A stretch of DNA of 13,148 bases from an uncultured Altererythrobacter sp. (GTDB lineage Bacteria; Pseudomonadota; Alphaproteobacteria; Sphingomonadales; Sphingomonadaceae). The stretch lies in assembly GCA_938009055.1 (NCBI GenBank), contig CALLIO010000041.1, positions 1-13,148 on the forward strand, written 5' to 3'. A program made the translations under genes and the position numbers. Below the pieces are notes generated by a model, which ran no database searches, was not told the origin of the DNA, and saw nothing but the letters and a program-made list of their open reading frames with translations. Below, in pieces: positions 1 through 7,386 of the stretch (the first letter of the stretch is position 1; each line of letters starts with the position of its first letter).

Positions 1-1595
1 TTGCCACTGGCGAAGGCTTGCATATTCGCATCCTTCATTTTCGGCTCTAGCTGGCCATGAACCATTGTGACCGCATCGCCAAAGCGTTCTTTCAATGCAG
101 CATAACGCGCCTCTGCCGCTGCGATTTCAGTCGCTTCCCAAGCGCCGTTCATCTCGCGCACCATCGGGCAGACCCAATAGGCTTGCTGGCCGCTTTCGAT
201 ATGGCGCGCTACCCCTGCCACCACATCATCCATCCGGTCTTGCGCCACAACGCGGGTATCAATCGCCTGCCTGCCGGGCGGAAGTTCATCGAGCCGGCTC
301 ACATCCATCTCGCCATATTGCGCCAATGTGAGCGAGCGTGGGATTGGTGTCGCCGTCATCGCCAGCGTGTGCGGAGCCTTCTTGCCTTTGCTGGCCAATT
401 GCAATCTTTGCGCGACACCAAAACGGTGCTGCTCGTCGATAACCACAAGGCCCAAATCCTTGTAAGCCACCGAATCTTGAAAGATAGCATGTGTGCCGAC
501 AACAATATCGATCGACCCGTCGAGCAGGCCGAGAAGGATGCCCTCGCGTTCCTTTCCCTTTGCGCGGCCGGTCAGGATCGCAATCTCAACGCCTGTGGGC
601 GCGGCCATCTCGCGCAATGTGTCGAAATGTTGGCGCGCAAGAATTTCGGTTGGTGCGAGTAGCGCCGCCTGTTTGCCCGCTTCGTTGGCAATCAGCATAG
701 CTTCCAAAGCAACCACGGTTTTACCCGCGCCAACATCACCTTGGAGAAGCCGTAGCATCGGCGATTGCTGCTCCAGATCGCCTGCAATCTCCTGCACAGA
801 TCGGGTCTGCGCGCCGGTCAGCGGAAAGGGGAGTTCCAGCCTGTCACGCAAGCGCCCATCGCCTTTCAGCGCGTGGCCCTTGCGGCGGCGATTGTCCGCC
901 CGCACCAGCTTCAACGCCAAAGCATTGGCAAGCAGCTCGTCATAGGCAAGACGGTCACGCGCTGCCTTGTGCTCGCCTTTGTGCGCCAAGGCCAAAGCAT
1001 CGCTCCAGCTTGGCCATCCTTCTTTTTCCAGCTGCGTTGGCTCGATCCATTCAGGCAGCTGCGGCACGCGCTTGATCGCTTGCTCAACCATGCCAGCGAC
1101 ACGCGGCTGGGTCAGGCCATCGGACAAACGATAAACCGGCTCGCACAATCGGCCCAGATTATCGCCGCCTTCTTCCTCGACATGATCGGGATGGACGATC
1201 TGGAGCATATCGCCATAACGCTCGATCTTGCCAGCCACCCAGCGTTTCTCGCCCGTCGGCAGTTGCTTCTTCGCCGTGTAAGACGCACGCCCGAAAAACG
1301 TCAGCGCGCAAATATTGCCAATGCTGTCTTGGGCAAGAACACGGTAAGGCCCGCGCCCCGGATTGCGCGCAGCCCGATGCTCTGTTGGGGTGAGCGCAAT
1401 GATAACCTGCTCACCCTCGCTCGCCTCGTCGAGATTCTCAACGGCTCTTCGCGTTACGAACCGTTCGGGCAGATGATAGGCCACATCGCGCAGCCGCGTG
1501 AGGCCAAGCTTTTCCAGCGGCTTCATCAGCTTTGGCCCGATTCCATCGAGCGTGTCGGTCTCAGCAAAGAGCGGATTGAGTGCCTCGGGGCGCAT
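1..1595 (-). CDS. recG: ATP-dependent DNA helicase RecG (3' end cut off by window edge)
   Basis: RecG is a superfamily 2 double-stranded DNA translocase that remodels stalled replication forks and branched recombination intermediates. Reading the minus strand from the ATG at 1595 gives 531 uninterrupted codons with no stop before the left edge; family members are usually near 680-700 residues, so about 150-170 C-terminal residues lie outside. The N-terminal part carries the wedge/OB-fold region, with a DGIGPK motif near residue 17. The helicase core shows Walker A GDVGAGKT (286-293), a DEQH box (387-390, in VVIDEQHRFG), and motif III TATPIPR (414-420). The second RecA-like domain is entered (CPMVRE, then VHGQLEPKMK) just before the edge. 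I see no Shine-Dalgarno sequence before the ATG. The gene is divergent from sdhE-mfd across an 83-base gap. Mfd in this window is a paralogue, but the DEQH box and N-terminal wedge identify this one as RecG. Confidence 0.96.
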   Translation of the reverse strand, partial: MRPEALNPLFAETDTLDGIGPKLMKPLEKLGLTRLRDVAYHLPERFVTRRAVENLDEASEGEQVIIALTPTEHRAARNPGRGPYRVLAQDSIGNICALTFFGRASYTAKKQLPTGEKRWVAGKIERYGDMLQIVHPDHVEEEGGDNLGRLCEPVYRLSDGLTQPRVAGMVEQAIKRVPQLPEWIEPTQLEKEGWPSWSDALALAHKGEHKAARDRLAYDELLANALALKLVRADNRRRKGHALKGDGRLRDRLELPFPLTGAQTRSVQEIAGDLEQQSPMLRLLQGDVGAGKTVVALEAMLIANEAGKQAALLAPTEILARQHFDTLREMAAPTGVEIAILTGRAKGKEREGILLGLLDGSIDIVVGTHAIFQDSVAYKDLGLVVIDEQHRFGVAQRLQLASKGKKAPHTLAMTATPIPRSLTLAQYGEMDVSRLDELPPGRQAIDTRVVAQDRMDDVVAGVARHIESGQQAYWVCPMVREMNGAWEATEIAAAEARYAALKERFGDAVTMVHGQLEPKMKDANMQAFASG

Positions 1596-1605
1596 AATCA
1601 CTGTC

Positions 1606-1611
1606 TATAAT
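1606..1611 (+). promoter_or_regulatory. Possible -10 box for sdhE-mfd (divergent from recG)
   Basis: A perfect TATAAT hexamer lies in the 83-base gap between the divergent recG and sdhE starts. It would place a transcription start near 1618 and leave a leader of about 60 bases before the sdhE ATG. No good -35 hexamer sits 16-18 bases upstream, so the call is weak. The same bases read on the minus strand give ATTATAGA, with TATAGA at 1608-1603, which could serve as the recG -10 and would make the recG message nearly leaderless. Confidence 0.33.
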
Positions 1612-1678
1612 CAATTGAAGCGGCGGGTGAAGCCATCAGCGCTTGCACGCTGTGGGCGAGTGGATTAACCGCTTGCGC

Positions 1679-1960
1679 ATGTCTGCCCCCTCTCCCGATC
1701 TTGAAACCCGTTTCGCCCGCGCCAAATTCCGCGCCTGGCATCGCGGCACGCGCGAGGCGGATTACACCTTTGGCGGCTTTTTCGATCGCTATGCCGATGA
1801 TTGGGACGAGGCCGGCCTTGCATGGTTCGAGGCATTGCTCGACGAAGATGACGTTGATGTCCTCGCTTGGGCATTTGGGACAGGTGACGTTCCCGAGCGT
1901 TTCCAAGGAGCGCAGATGGACGCAATGCGCAAGCTAGATTTCGTCCAGATCCCGCGCTGA
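1679..1960 (+). CDS. sdhE: Succinate dehydrogenase flavinylation factor SdhE (DUF339 family)
   Basis: SdhE (Sdh5, formerly DUF339/YgfY) is a small cytoplasmic protein that promotes covalent attachment of FAD to the flavoprotein subunit of succinate dehydrogenase and fumarate reductase. The 93-residue product has the family length and the diagnostic RGxxE motif as RGTRE (22-26), preceded by FRAWH. An acidic helical stretch follows, with the pattern DEAGLAWFEALLD (43-55) and DVLAWAFG (60-67) that is typical of the five-helix fold. I chose the ATG at 1679. An in-frame TTG at 1643 would add twelve residues (MHAVGEWINRLR) that match no family feature and would shrink the promoter gap. Neither start has a convincing ribosome binding site. 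The gene ends 14 bases before mfd on the same strand, so cotranscription with mfd is likely. Its role does not obviously relate to the flanking repair helicases. Confidence 0.9.
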   Translation: MSAPSPDLETRFARAKFRAWHRGTREADYTFGGFFDRYADDWDEAGLAWFEALLDEDDVDVLAWAFGTGDVPERFQGAQMDAMRKLDFVQIPR

Positions 1961-1974
1961 AGACGCCTGCTAGA

Positions 1975-4900
1975 ATGAGCAATATTGACCGCCTCCTAAG
2001 CTCGTCAGAGCCGCTAACACTTGCCTCGCTTGCCCGCGGTGCGCAGCCATTGGTGCTTTCCGACCTTGCCCGCGCCAGCAAAGGGCGCGCAATCTTTATC
2101 GCAGCAGATGATGCCAGCATGCGGTCGATTGGCGAGGCGGCGCAATTCTTCGCTCCTGAGATGGAAGTGGTCGAATTTCCCGCGTGGGATTGCTTGCCCT
2201 ATGACCGCGCCAGCCCCGCGCTCAGCATCAGCGCAAAACGGCTGTCCGCACTATTCAAATTGCAGGCTCCGCTCAAACGATCGCAATTGGTGGTGACGAC
2301 CGTGAATGCGGTTTTGCAACGCGTGCTCACCCCCTTCCGCATCCGCGAAAGCGTGCGCGAGTTCAAAGTGGGCAAGAGCATTGGCCACGAAAGCCTTGCC
2401 GCCCTGCTCCAGCGCCAAGGTTATTCACGCGCCGATACTGTGGTGGATCACGGCGAGTTTGCCTTGCGCGGGTCGATTGTCGACATCTTCCCATCCTCGC
2501 TCGATGAAGGATTGCGGCTCGATTTCTTCGGTGATGAACTGGAAAGTCTCCGGCTGTTTGATCCCTCAACGCAAATGAGCACGGGCACGCTAAAAGAGCA
2601 TTTGCTCCTCCCCGCATCAGAAGCGTTGATTGATGATGCCAGCATAACGCGTTTTCGCGGGCGATACCGCGAGCTGTTTGGTGCAGCCGCCACGCAAGAC
2701 CCTTTGTATGAAGCAATCTCCGACGGACGGCGGCTGGCGGGTATGGAGCATTGGCTGCCCCTGTTTGAGGAAAAGCTGGCAACGCTATTCGACTATCTTT
2801 CGCCCGATGATCTGGTGGTGATGGATGGCGGAGCAATTGCAGCCAGCGAAGAGCGCTTGGCAGACATTGCCGATTATCACCAATCGCGCACGGCAGCAGC
2901 AGAACAGGCGGCGGGGAGCTACCGCCCGCTTGCGTCGGATGACCTGTATCTCAGCGAAAGCGAATGGGGGGACGGCGTTGCAAAGCACCCGATCCACAAG
3001 ACGGCAATCTTTGCTGAGCCTGCTTCTAACACCGTGCTCGATTTCGGTTTTGCCTCGGCCCGCGATTTCGCTCCAGAACGGGCGCGTGCTTCCGCGCAAG
3101 GAGGCGACAACATCTACGAAGCGGCCGCCAAGCATTTCAGCGAACTGGGCAAGCGCGGCAAGCGCCCGCTTTTCGCTGCCTATTCGCAAGGAAGCCGAAC
3201 ACGCATAGCTTCGATTTTGGCTGAAGCGGGCCTCGATATGCAGCTCGCGGACAATTGGCAGGATGCGCTTGGATCATCAGCCAATGGCAAGCCCGTTGCC
3301 ATGGTTTTACCGCTCGAAACCGGCTTTGCCAATGACGAGCTGGAGCTGCTGACAGAGCAGGATGTGCTCGGCGATCGGCTGGTTCGGCGCAAGAAGAAGC
3401 GGCGCGATTCCGATGCGTTTCTCGCAGAATTGCAGGCCCTCGCGCGGGGTGATCTGGTCGTCCATGTAGAGCATGGGATCGGCAAATATATCGGCCTTGA
3501 TCCCGTGCCCGTTGGCCAGAGCCAGCACGATTGCGTGGCCTTGGAATATCGCGGGGGCGACAAGCTTTATATCCCGGTTGAGAATATCGACGTGCTTTCG
3601 CGCTATGGCTCATCCGAAGAGGCAGTGATGCTCGACCGGCTCGGCGGCGAGGCTTGGCAAAAACGCCGCGCCCAGCTGAAGGAACGCATTCGCGCAATCG
3701 CCGGCGAATTGATGAAAGTTGCAGCTCAGCGCGCTCTCAAGAAGGCGCCTGTGCTGGCTGCTGATCCGGCCAGCTTCAACCAATTCGTCGACCGCTTCCC
3801 GTGGGAGGAGACCGAGGATCAGGAGCGTGCGATTGCCGATGTGTTGCGCGATCTGGAAAGCGGCAGACCGATGGACCGGCTGGTGTGCGGCGATGTGGGT
3901 TTTGGCAAAACCGAGGTTGCCTTGCGCGCCGCTTTTGTGGCCGCGATGAATGGCGAGCAAGTTGCGGTGGTTGCCCCCACCACTCTGCTTGCGCGCCAGC
4001 ACTATACCAATTTCACAGAGCGCTTTTCCAACTTCCCCTTGAAGATCGGGCGGCTTTCGCGCCTTGTCCCGGCAAAGGAAATGACCGAAACGCGCGAAGG
4101 CCTGGCGAGCGGCGATGTTGATATTGTGATCGGCACGCATGCGATCCTTGCCAAGACGGTTGAGTTTGCAAACCTTGGCCTCGTCGTAGTCGATGAAGAG
4201 CAGCGCTTTGGCGTTACCCACAAGGAACGGCTCAAGCAGCTGCGCGCCGATGTGCATATGCTCACCCTAACCGCCACGCCGATCCCGCGTACCCTGCAAA
4301 TGGCGATGACCGGACTGCGCGAGCTTTCCACTATCCAGACCCCACCTGTCGACCGGCTCGCCGTGCGCACCTATGTGATGGAGTGGGACGATATGGTGAT
4401 GCGCGAGGCACTGCTGCGCGAACATCATCGCGGCGGGCAGAGCTTTATCGTTGTGCCGCGCATTGCCGATATGGAAGGCATTGAGGAATGGCTGCGCGAG
4501 AATGTGCCCGAGGTGAAGGTTGTCACAGCGCATGGCCAGATGGGCGCTGGTGAGATTGAAAAGCGGATGAGCGCTTTCTACGAGGGCAAATATGAGGTTC
4601 TTCTCTCAACAACCATCGTCGAAAGCGGCCTCGACCTGCCTTCTGCCAACACCATCATCATCCACCGCGCCGACATATTTGGCCTAGCGCAATTGTATCA
4701 GCTGCGCGGGCGCGTGGGCCGCGCGAAATTGCGCGCCTATGCCTATCTTACTCATGCGAAGGACACTCAGCTTTCCGAGGTTGCGGAGAAGCGGCTCAAG
4801 GTGCTCGGCGATCTCGATACCTTGGGCGCTGGATTCCAACTTGCGAGCCATGATCTCGATATTCGCGGCGCAGGAAACCTGCTGGGAGACGAACAATCGG

Positions 4901-5472
4901 GACACATCCGCGAAGTTGGCTTTGAACTTTATCAAAGCATGCTGGAAGATGCGATTTTGGCGGCCAAGGCTGGTGAAGCAGGACTTACGGCAGAACGCGA
5001 TTCCTTCTCACCACAGATAACGGTCGATGCCCCGATCATGATACCTGAGGATTACGTGCCCGATCTGGCCGTGCGTATGGCACTCTATCGCCGTCTGAAC
5101 CAAGCGCAAGACAGGGCCGAGATCGAATCTATGGCCGCCGAGATGATCGACCGCTTTGGCCCGCTGCCCGATGCCACGACGAATCTGGTTCGCCTGATCG
5201 AGATCAAGCATCAGGCGATTACCGCCAATATCGCCAAGATTGATGTCGGCGCGCGCGGAACGCTTGTCACCTTCTATAAGGACAGTTTCCCCGATCCCGC
5301 TGGCCTGCTGGCCTATGTGGACAAGCTCAACGGTACGGCGAAATTGCGCCCTGATATGAAGCTTGTGATCAATCGCGCATGGGGTGATCCGAAAAGCCGG
5401 CTCAACGGTCTGTTCCAACTGACCAAGGGGTTAAGCGGGATTGTGAAGAAGGCGCAGAAGCAGGCTGCGTAG
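1975..5472 (+). CDS. mfd: Transcription-repair coupling factor Mfd
   Basis: Mfd recognises RNA polymerase stalled at template-strand lesions, pushes it forward by DNA translocation, and recruits UvrA to start nucleotide excision repair. The 1165-residue length and domain order match the family. A UvrB-like N-terminal module shows FPAWDCLPYDR (68-78) and RGSIVDIFP (165-173). The RNA polymerase-interacting, CarD-like domain lies near 485-555 (DLVVHVEHGIGKY, LEYRGGDKLYIPV). The RecG-like translocase carries Walker A GDVGFGKT (639-646), DEEQ box (740-743), TATPIPRT (766-773), ESGLDLPSANT (from 883) and QLRGRVGR (909-916). RGAGNLLG (964-971) leads into the C-terminal autoinhibitory TRCF domain (about 1010-1110). 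The N-terminal module has no Walker A motif, as expected for Mfd. It follows sdhE by 14 bases and converges on the EAL gene with 4 bases between stops. No truncation or frameshift is seen. Confidence 0.98.
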   Translation: MSNIDRLLSSSEPLTLASLARGAQPLVLSDLARASKGRAIFIAADDASMRSIGEAAQFFAPEMEVVEFPAWDCLPYDRASPALSISAKRLSALFKLQAPLKRSQLVVTTVNAVLQRVLTPFRIRESVREFKVGKSIGHESLAALLQRQGYSRADTVVDHGEFALRGSIVDIFPSSLDEGLRLDFFGDELESLRLFDPSTQMSTGTLKEHLLLPASEALIDDASITRFRGRYRELFGAAATQDPLYEAISDGRRLAGMEHWLPLFEEKLATLFDYLSPDDLVVMDGGAIAASEERLADIADYHQSRTAAAEQAAGSYRPLASDDLYLSESEWGDGVAKHPIHKTAIFAEPASNTVLDFGFASARDFAPERARASAQGGDNIYEAAAKHFSELGKRGKRPLFAAYSQGSRTRIASILAEAGLDMQLADNWQDALGSSANGKPVAMVLPLETGFANDELELLTEQDVLGDRLVRRKKKRRDSDAFLAELQALARGDLVVHVEHGIGKYIGLDPVPVGQSQHDCVALEYRGGDKLYIPVENIDVLSRYGSSEEAVMLDRLGGEAWQKRRAQLKERIRAIAGELMKVAAQRALKKAPVLAADPASFNQFVDRFPWEETEDQERAIADVLRDLESGRPMDRLVCGDVGFGKTEVALRAAFVAAMNGEQVAVVAPTTLLARQHYTNFTERFSNFPLKIGRLSRLVPAKEMTETREGLASGDVDIVIGTHAILAKTVEFANLGLVVVDEEQRFGVTHKERLKQLRADVHMLTLTATPIPRTLQMAMTGLRELSTIQTPPVDRLAVRTYVMEWDDMVMREALLREHHRGGQSFIVVPRIADMEGIEEWLRENVPEVKVVTAHGQMGAGEIEKRMSAFYEGKYEVLLSTTIVESGLDLPSANTIIIHRADIFGLAQLYQLRGRVGRAKLRAYAYLTHAKDTQLSEVAEKRLKVLGDLDTLGAGFQLASHDLDIRGAGNLLGDEQSGHIREVGFELYQSMLEDAILAAKAGEAGLTAERDSFSPQITVDAPIMIPEDYVPDLAVRMALYRRLNQAQDRAEIESMAAEMIDRFGPLPDATTNLVRLIEIKHQAITANIAKIDVGARGTLVTFYKDSFPDPAGLLAYVDKLNGTAKLRPDMKLVINRAWGDPKSRLNGLFQLTKGLSGIVKKAQKQAA

Positions 5473-5474
5473 CC

Positions 5475-5498
5475 GCTCAAGTCTCAGCAAATTTGAGC
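5475..5498. terminator. Hairpin over the mfd / EAL convergent stop codons
   Basis: GCTCAAGT (5475-5482) pairs with ATTTGAGC (5491-5498) to give an 8-bp stem with one G-U pair and an 8-base loop. It begins 3 bases after the mfd stop and covers the last codons of the EAL gene on the other strand. There is no T-run on either side, so it is not a standard intrinsic terminator. It could help end or protect both transcripts, but the stem is short and may be chance. Confidence 0.27.
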
Positions 5499-6286
5499 AT
5501 ATCCTCATTGCGCATCGGTTCAGCGCGCAGGAAACCTTGCCAATAAGTGCAACCTTCAGCCACGATGGTTTGGCGCTGCCTTTCGGTCTCGATGCCCTCT
5601 GCCACAACGTCCAGATCAAGCGCATGAGCCAGCTGAACAATCGCGCGCAACACCGCCAGATCGCGTTCGTCACTGGTGATATTGTCGACCATCGCCTTGT
5701 CGAGTTTCAGCAAAGTGAGCGGCAAGGCTTTCAAATAGCTAAAATTGCAATAGCCCGCGCCAAAATCATCAAGCGCAATTTTCAATCCTGCGCCATGCAG
5801 AGCCGCCAGTGCTTCTGCTGCAAGATCAAGATCGTTGAGCAGCACATCCTCGGTAATCTCGAGCGTCAACCGCGTGGGTGCAATCCCGGATTGGGCCACT
5901 AGTGAGGCAAAATCCCGCGCGAAGCTGGGTTCGGCAATTTCCTCTGGCGTGATGTTAAGCGAAAGCGAAAGATTGCTCGGCCACGTTTTCGCCTTTTCCA
6001 ATGCTTGCGCGACCACATGGCGCGAAGTCGGCGCAACCAGTCCAGCCTTCTCGGCAATTGAAAACAAATCCCTTGCGCCAATTTCGCCCAAAGTGGGATG
6101 CTGCCAGCGGGCCAAGGCCTCTGCCCCCACCATCCGGCCATCATCGCAGGCGAATTGCGGCTGGAACAAAACCTCGATTTCGTACCGCCCAAGCGCCGCC
6201 AACAGGTCAGCCTGAAGCGTTGCCTCTAGCGCAGGTGGCAGCGCATTGCTGCGCGTAGTGGGGCGATATGATGGCGTTTTGACCAT
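5477..6286 (-). CDS. Stand-alone EAL-domain cyclic-di-GMP phosphodiesterase
   Basis: EAL proteins hydrolyse cyclic di-GMP to linear pGpG and so lower this second messenger, which controls motility and attachment. The 269-residue product is essentially one EAL domain (about residues 25-265) behind a short polar N-terminal tail, with no sensory, GGDEF, signal-peptide or membrane part. All metal and catalytic positions known from the family can be located: E56 (in AEALARW), N111 (LNIT), E143 (LEITE), D173-D174 (DDFGAGY), K194, E230 (VAEGIET), E233 and Q250 (YWQGF). The spacings from N111 on equal those between the corresponding residues of RocR (N233, E265, D295, K316, E352, Q372). Activity is therefore expected, although without a partner domain its control must come from expression or protein contacts. 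AGGGGG (6297-6292) lies 5 bases before the ATG as ribosome binding site. It is divergent from nadK. Confidence 0.93.
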   Translation of the reverse strand: MVKTPSYRPTTRSNALPPALEATLQADLLAALGRYEIEVLFQPQFACDDGRMVGAEALARWQHPTLGEIGARDLFSIAEKAGLVAPTSRHVVAQALEKAKTWPSNLSLSLNITPEEIAEPSFARDFASLVAQSGIAPTRLTLEITEDVLLNDLDLAAEALAALHGAGLKIALDDFGAGYCNFSYLKALPLTLLKLDKAMVDNITSDERDLAVLRAIVQLAHALDLDVVAEGIETERQRQTIVAEGCTYWQGFLRAEPMRNEDMLKFAET

Positions 6287-6338
6287 GAAAGCCCCCTAGC
6301 CCTAGCGAATTTCCTAAGCAGCACACAAATCCAATGCG

Positions 6339-6367
6339 TTGAAAAATGGCACAGCCCCCCATACAAG
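6339..6367 (+). promoter_or_regulatory. Probable sigma-70-type promoter of nadK
   Basis: TTGAAA (6339-6344, one mismatch to TTGACA) and TACAAG (6362-6367, four of six to TATAAT) are separated by 17 bases. This predicts a start near 6374 and a leader of about 40 bases before the GTG at 6415. The -35 box is part of the left arm of the inverted repeat described separately. Confidence 0.5.
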
Positions 6368-6402
6368 ACAGCAAAAGACAGGTCGCAGCTTGCATTTTTC
6401 AA
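6339..6402. repeat. 10-bp perfect inverted repeat between the EAL gene and nadK
   Basis: TTGAAAAATG (6339-6348) and its exact reverse complement CATTTTTCAA (6393-6402) lie in the divergent intergenic region. Allowing one bulged G, the pairing extends to 12 bp (6339-6351 with 6391-6402). The arms are 54 bases apart centre to centre, close to five helical turns. The right arm abuts the nadK ribosome binding site. The arrangement could be an operator pair, a pair of divergent -35 boxes (each arm starts TTGAAA on its own strand), or an mRNA stem. Confidence 0.6.
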
Positions 6403-6414
6403 AAGGGGAGCCAG

Positions 6415-7203
6415 GTGGCCGATACTCATAACTTCAAAAAACTTGCATTGCTCGCATCCGATTCTGATCGGGCGCAAGTTGCCTATCGCGAATTGCTGGA
6501 CAAGCACGATTGGGTTCCTCAGGCAGAGGCCGATGCGGCTGTGGTGCTGGGCGGTGATGGCTATATGCTCGCGGTGCTCCACTCCATGCTGGATGAAGGG
6601 CGCGTGATCCCAGCCTACGGCATGAACCTTGGTACGGTCGGTTTTTTGATGAACAGCCGCAATGACGAGGGAGACTTCCTCGCTCGATTGAACGCAGCAA
6701 GGGGTTTTAGTATTCCGCCCTTGCGGATGCAGGCGACGACGCAAGGCGGCGCATCGTGCGATTGGTATGCGATCAATGAAGTATCATTGCTGCGCGAAAC
6801 CCGCCAAACCGCGAAAATCGAAGTCTCTGTGGATGGCCGAGTGCGTCTACCAGAGCTAGTGTGTGACGGTGTGCTTTTGTCCACACCTGCTGGCTCCACC
6901 GCTTACAATCTTTCCGCTGACGGGCCGATTCTCCCGCTCGAATCGAAATTGCTCGCGCTCACGCCGATTTCGGCATTCCGTCCGCGCAACTGGCGCGGCG
7001 CCATCCTGCCTGATCGCAGCAAGATCCGCTTCAAAATCAACGAGCCACGCAAGCGCCCAGTCCTCGCCGTGGCCGACCAAAAAGAGCTGCGTGATATTGC
7101 TGAGGTTTCGGTCTCGATCGCGCGCAAAAACTCGCTGACATTGCTGTTTGATCCGGGCCATTCGCTCGACGAGCGCATCGCAGCAGAACAATTCGCTGTT
7201 TAA
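6415..7203 (+). CDS. nadK: NAD kinase
   Basis: NAD kinase phosphorylates NAD to NADP, the only de novo source of NADP, using ATP or polyphosphate in the cytoplasm. The product of 262 residues shows the signature GGDG (46-49, in VVLGGDGYML), NLGTVGFLMN, the NEVSLLRE segment that binds NAD, and the glycine/serine motif STPAGSTAYNLSADGPIL. The length of about 260 residues without the N-terminal extension of E. coli NadK fits alphaproteobacterial enzymes. I chose the GTG at 6415: AAGGGGAG ends 4 bases before it, and the product then begins directly with the first strand of the fold (FKKLALLASDSD). An in-frame ATG at 6346 would add 23 residues of no family character and would lie inside the probable promoter. 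The gene is divergent from the EAL gene and followed by tRNA-Asn. Confidence 0.95.
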   Translation: MADTHNFKKLALLASDSDRAQVAYRELLDKHDWVPQAEADAAVVLGGDGYMLAVLHSMLDEGRVIPAYGMNLGTVGFLMNSRNDEGDFLARLNAARGFSIPPLRMQATTQGGASCDWYAINEVSLLRETRQTAKIEVSVDGRVRLPELVCDGVLLSTPAGSTAYNLSADGPILPLESKLLALTPISAFRPRNWRGAILPDRSKIRFKINEPRKRPVLAVADQKELRDIAEVSVSIARKNSLTLLFDPGHSLDERIAAEQFAV

Positions 7204-7218
7204 CTCGACGTAAGTGGC

Positions 7219-7247
7219 TTGCATTATAAAGAGGCGACCCATATAGG
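7219..7247 (+). promoter_or_regulatory. Possible promoter of tRNA-Asn
   Basis: TTGCAT (7219-7224) and TATAGG (7242-7247) are separated by 17 bases in the 79-base gap between nadK and the tRNA. The predicted start near 7254 would leave a 5' leader of about 29 bases for RNase P. Both boxes are imperfect, so the call is tentative. Confidence 0.4.
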
Positions 7248-7282
7248 CGCATTTCGCTTCGGACAGACAAAGCCGAAGCTGC

Positions 7283-7357
7283 TCCCCGATAGCTCAGCGG
7301 TAGAGTAGGTGACTGTTAATCACTTGGTCGTTGGTTCGAATCCAACTCGGGGAGCCA
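7283..7357 (+). tRNA. tRNA-Asn (anticodon GUU), CCA encoded
   Basis: The full cloverleaf can be drawn. The acceptor stem TCCCCGA (7283-7289) pairs with TCGGGGA (7347-7353), followed by discriminator G (7354) and encoded CCA (7355-7357). The D arm contains AGCTCAGCGGTAGAG. The anticodon stem GGTGA/TCACT encloses the loop CTGTTAA with anticodon GTT at 7315-7317, which reads AAC and AAU asparagine codons. The T arm is GTTGG-TTCGAAT-CCAAC. The G discriminator matches asparagine tRNAs. A short T-run follows the CCA. No integrase or repeated tRNA 3' end is visible, so there is no sign that it serves as an integration site here. Confidence 0.98.
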
Positions 7358-7386
7358 TTTTTCTCACATGGCGAAAAGAACCGGGC

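Noticed and set aside
765..1610. A 281-codon open frame on the plus strand across the recG start region
   Set aside because: It is wholly antisense to recG, whose frame shows all helicase motifs. The plus-strand product resembles no family and is a codon-bias shadow. The same applies to the 57-662 frame.
1643..1678. A TTG start extending SdhE by 12 residues
   Set aside because: The added residues match nothing in the family and there is no ribosome binding site; the ATG at 1679 gives the usual length.
7283..7357. tRNA-Asn as an integration site of a mobile element
   Set aside because: No integrase, no second copy of the tRNA 3' end and no change in gene character follow it; the next gene is the TauE/SafE permease, followed by secA.
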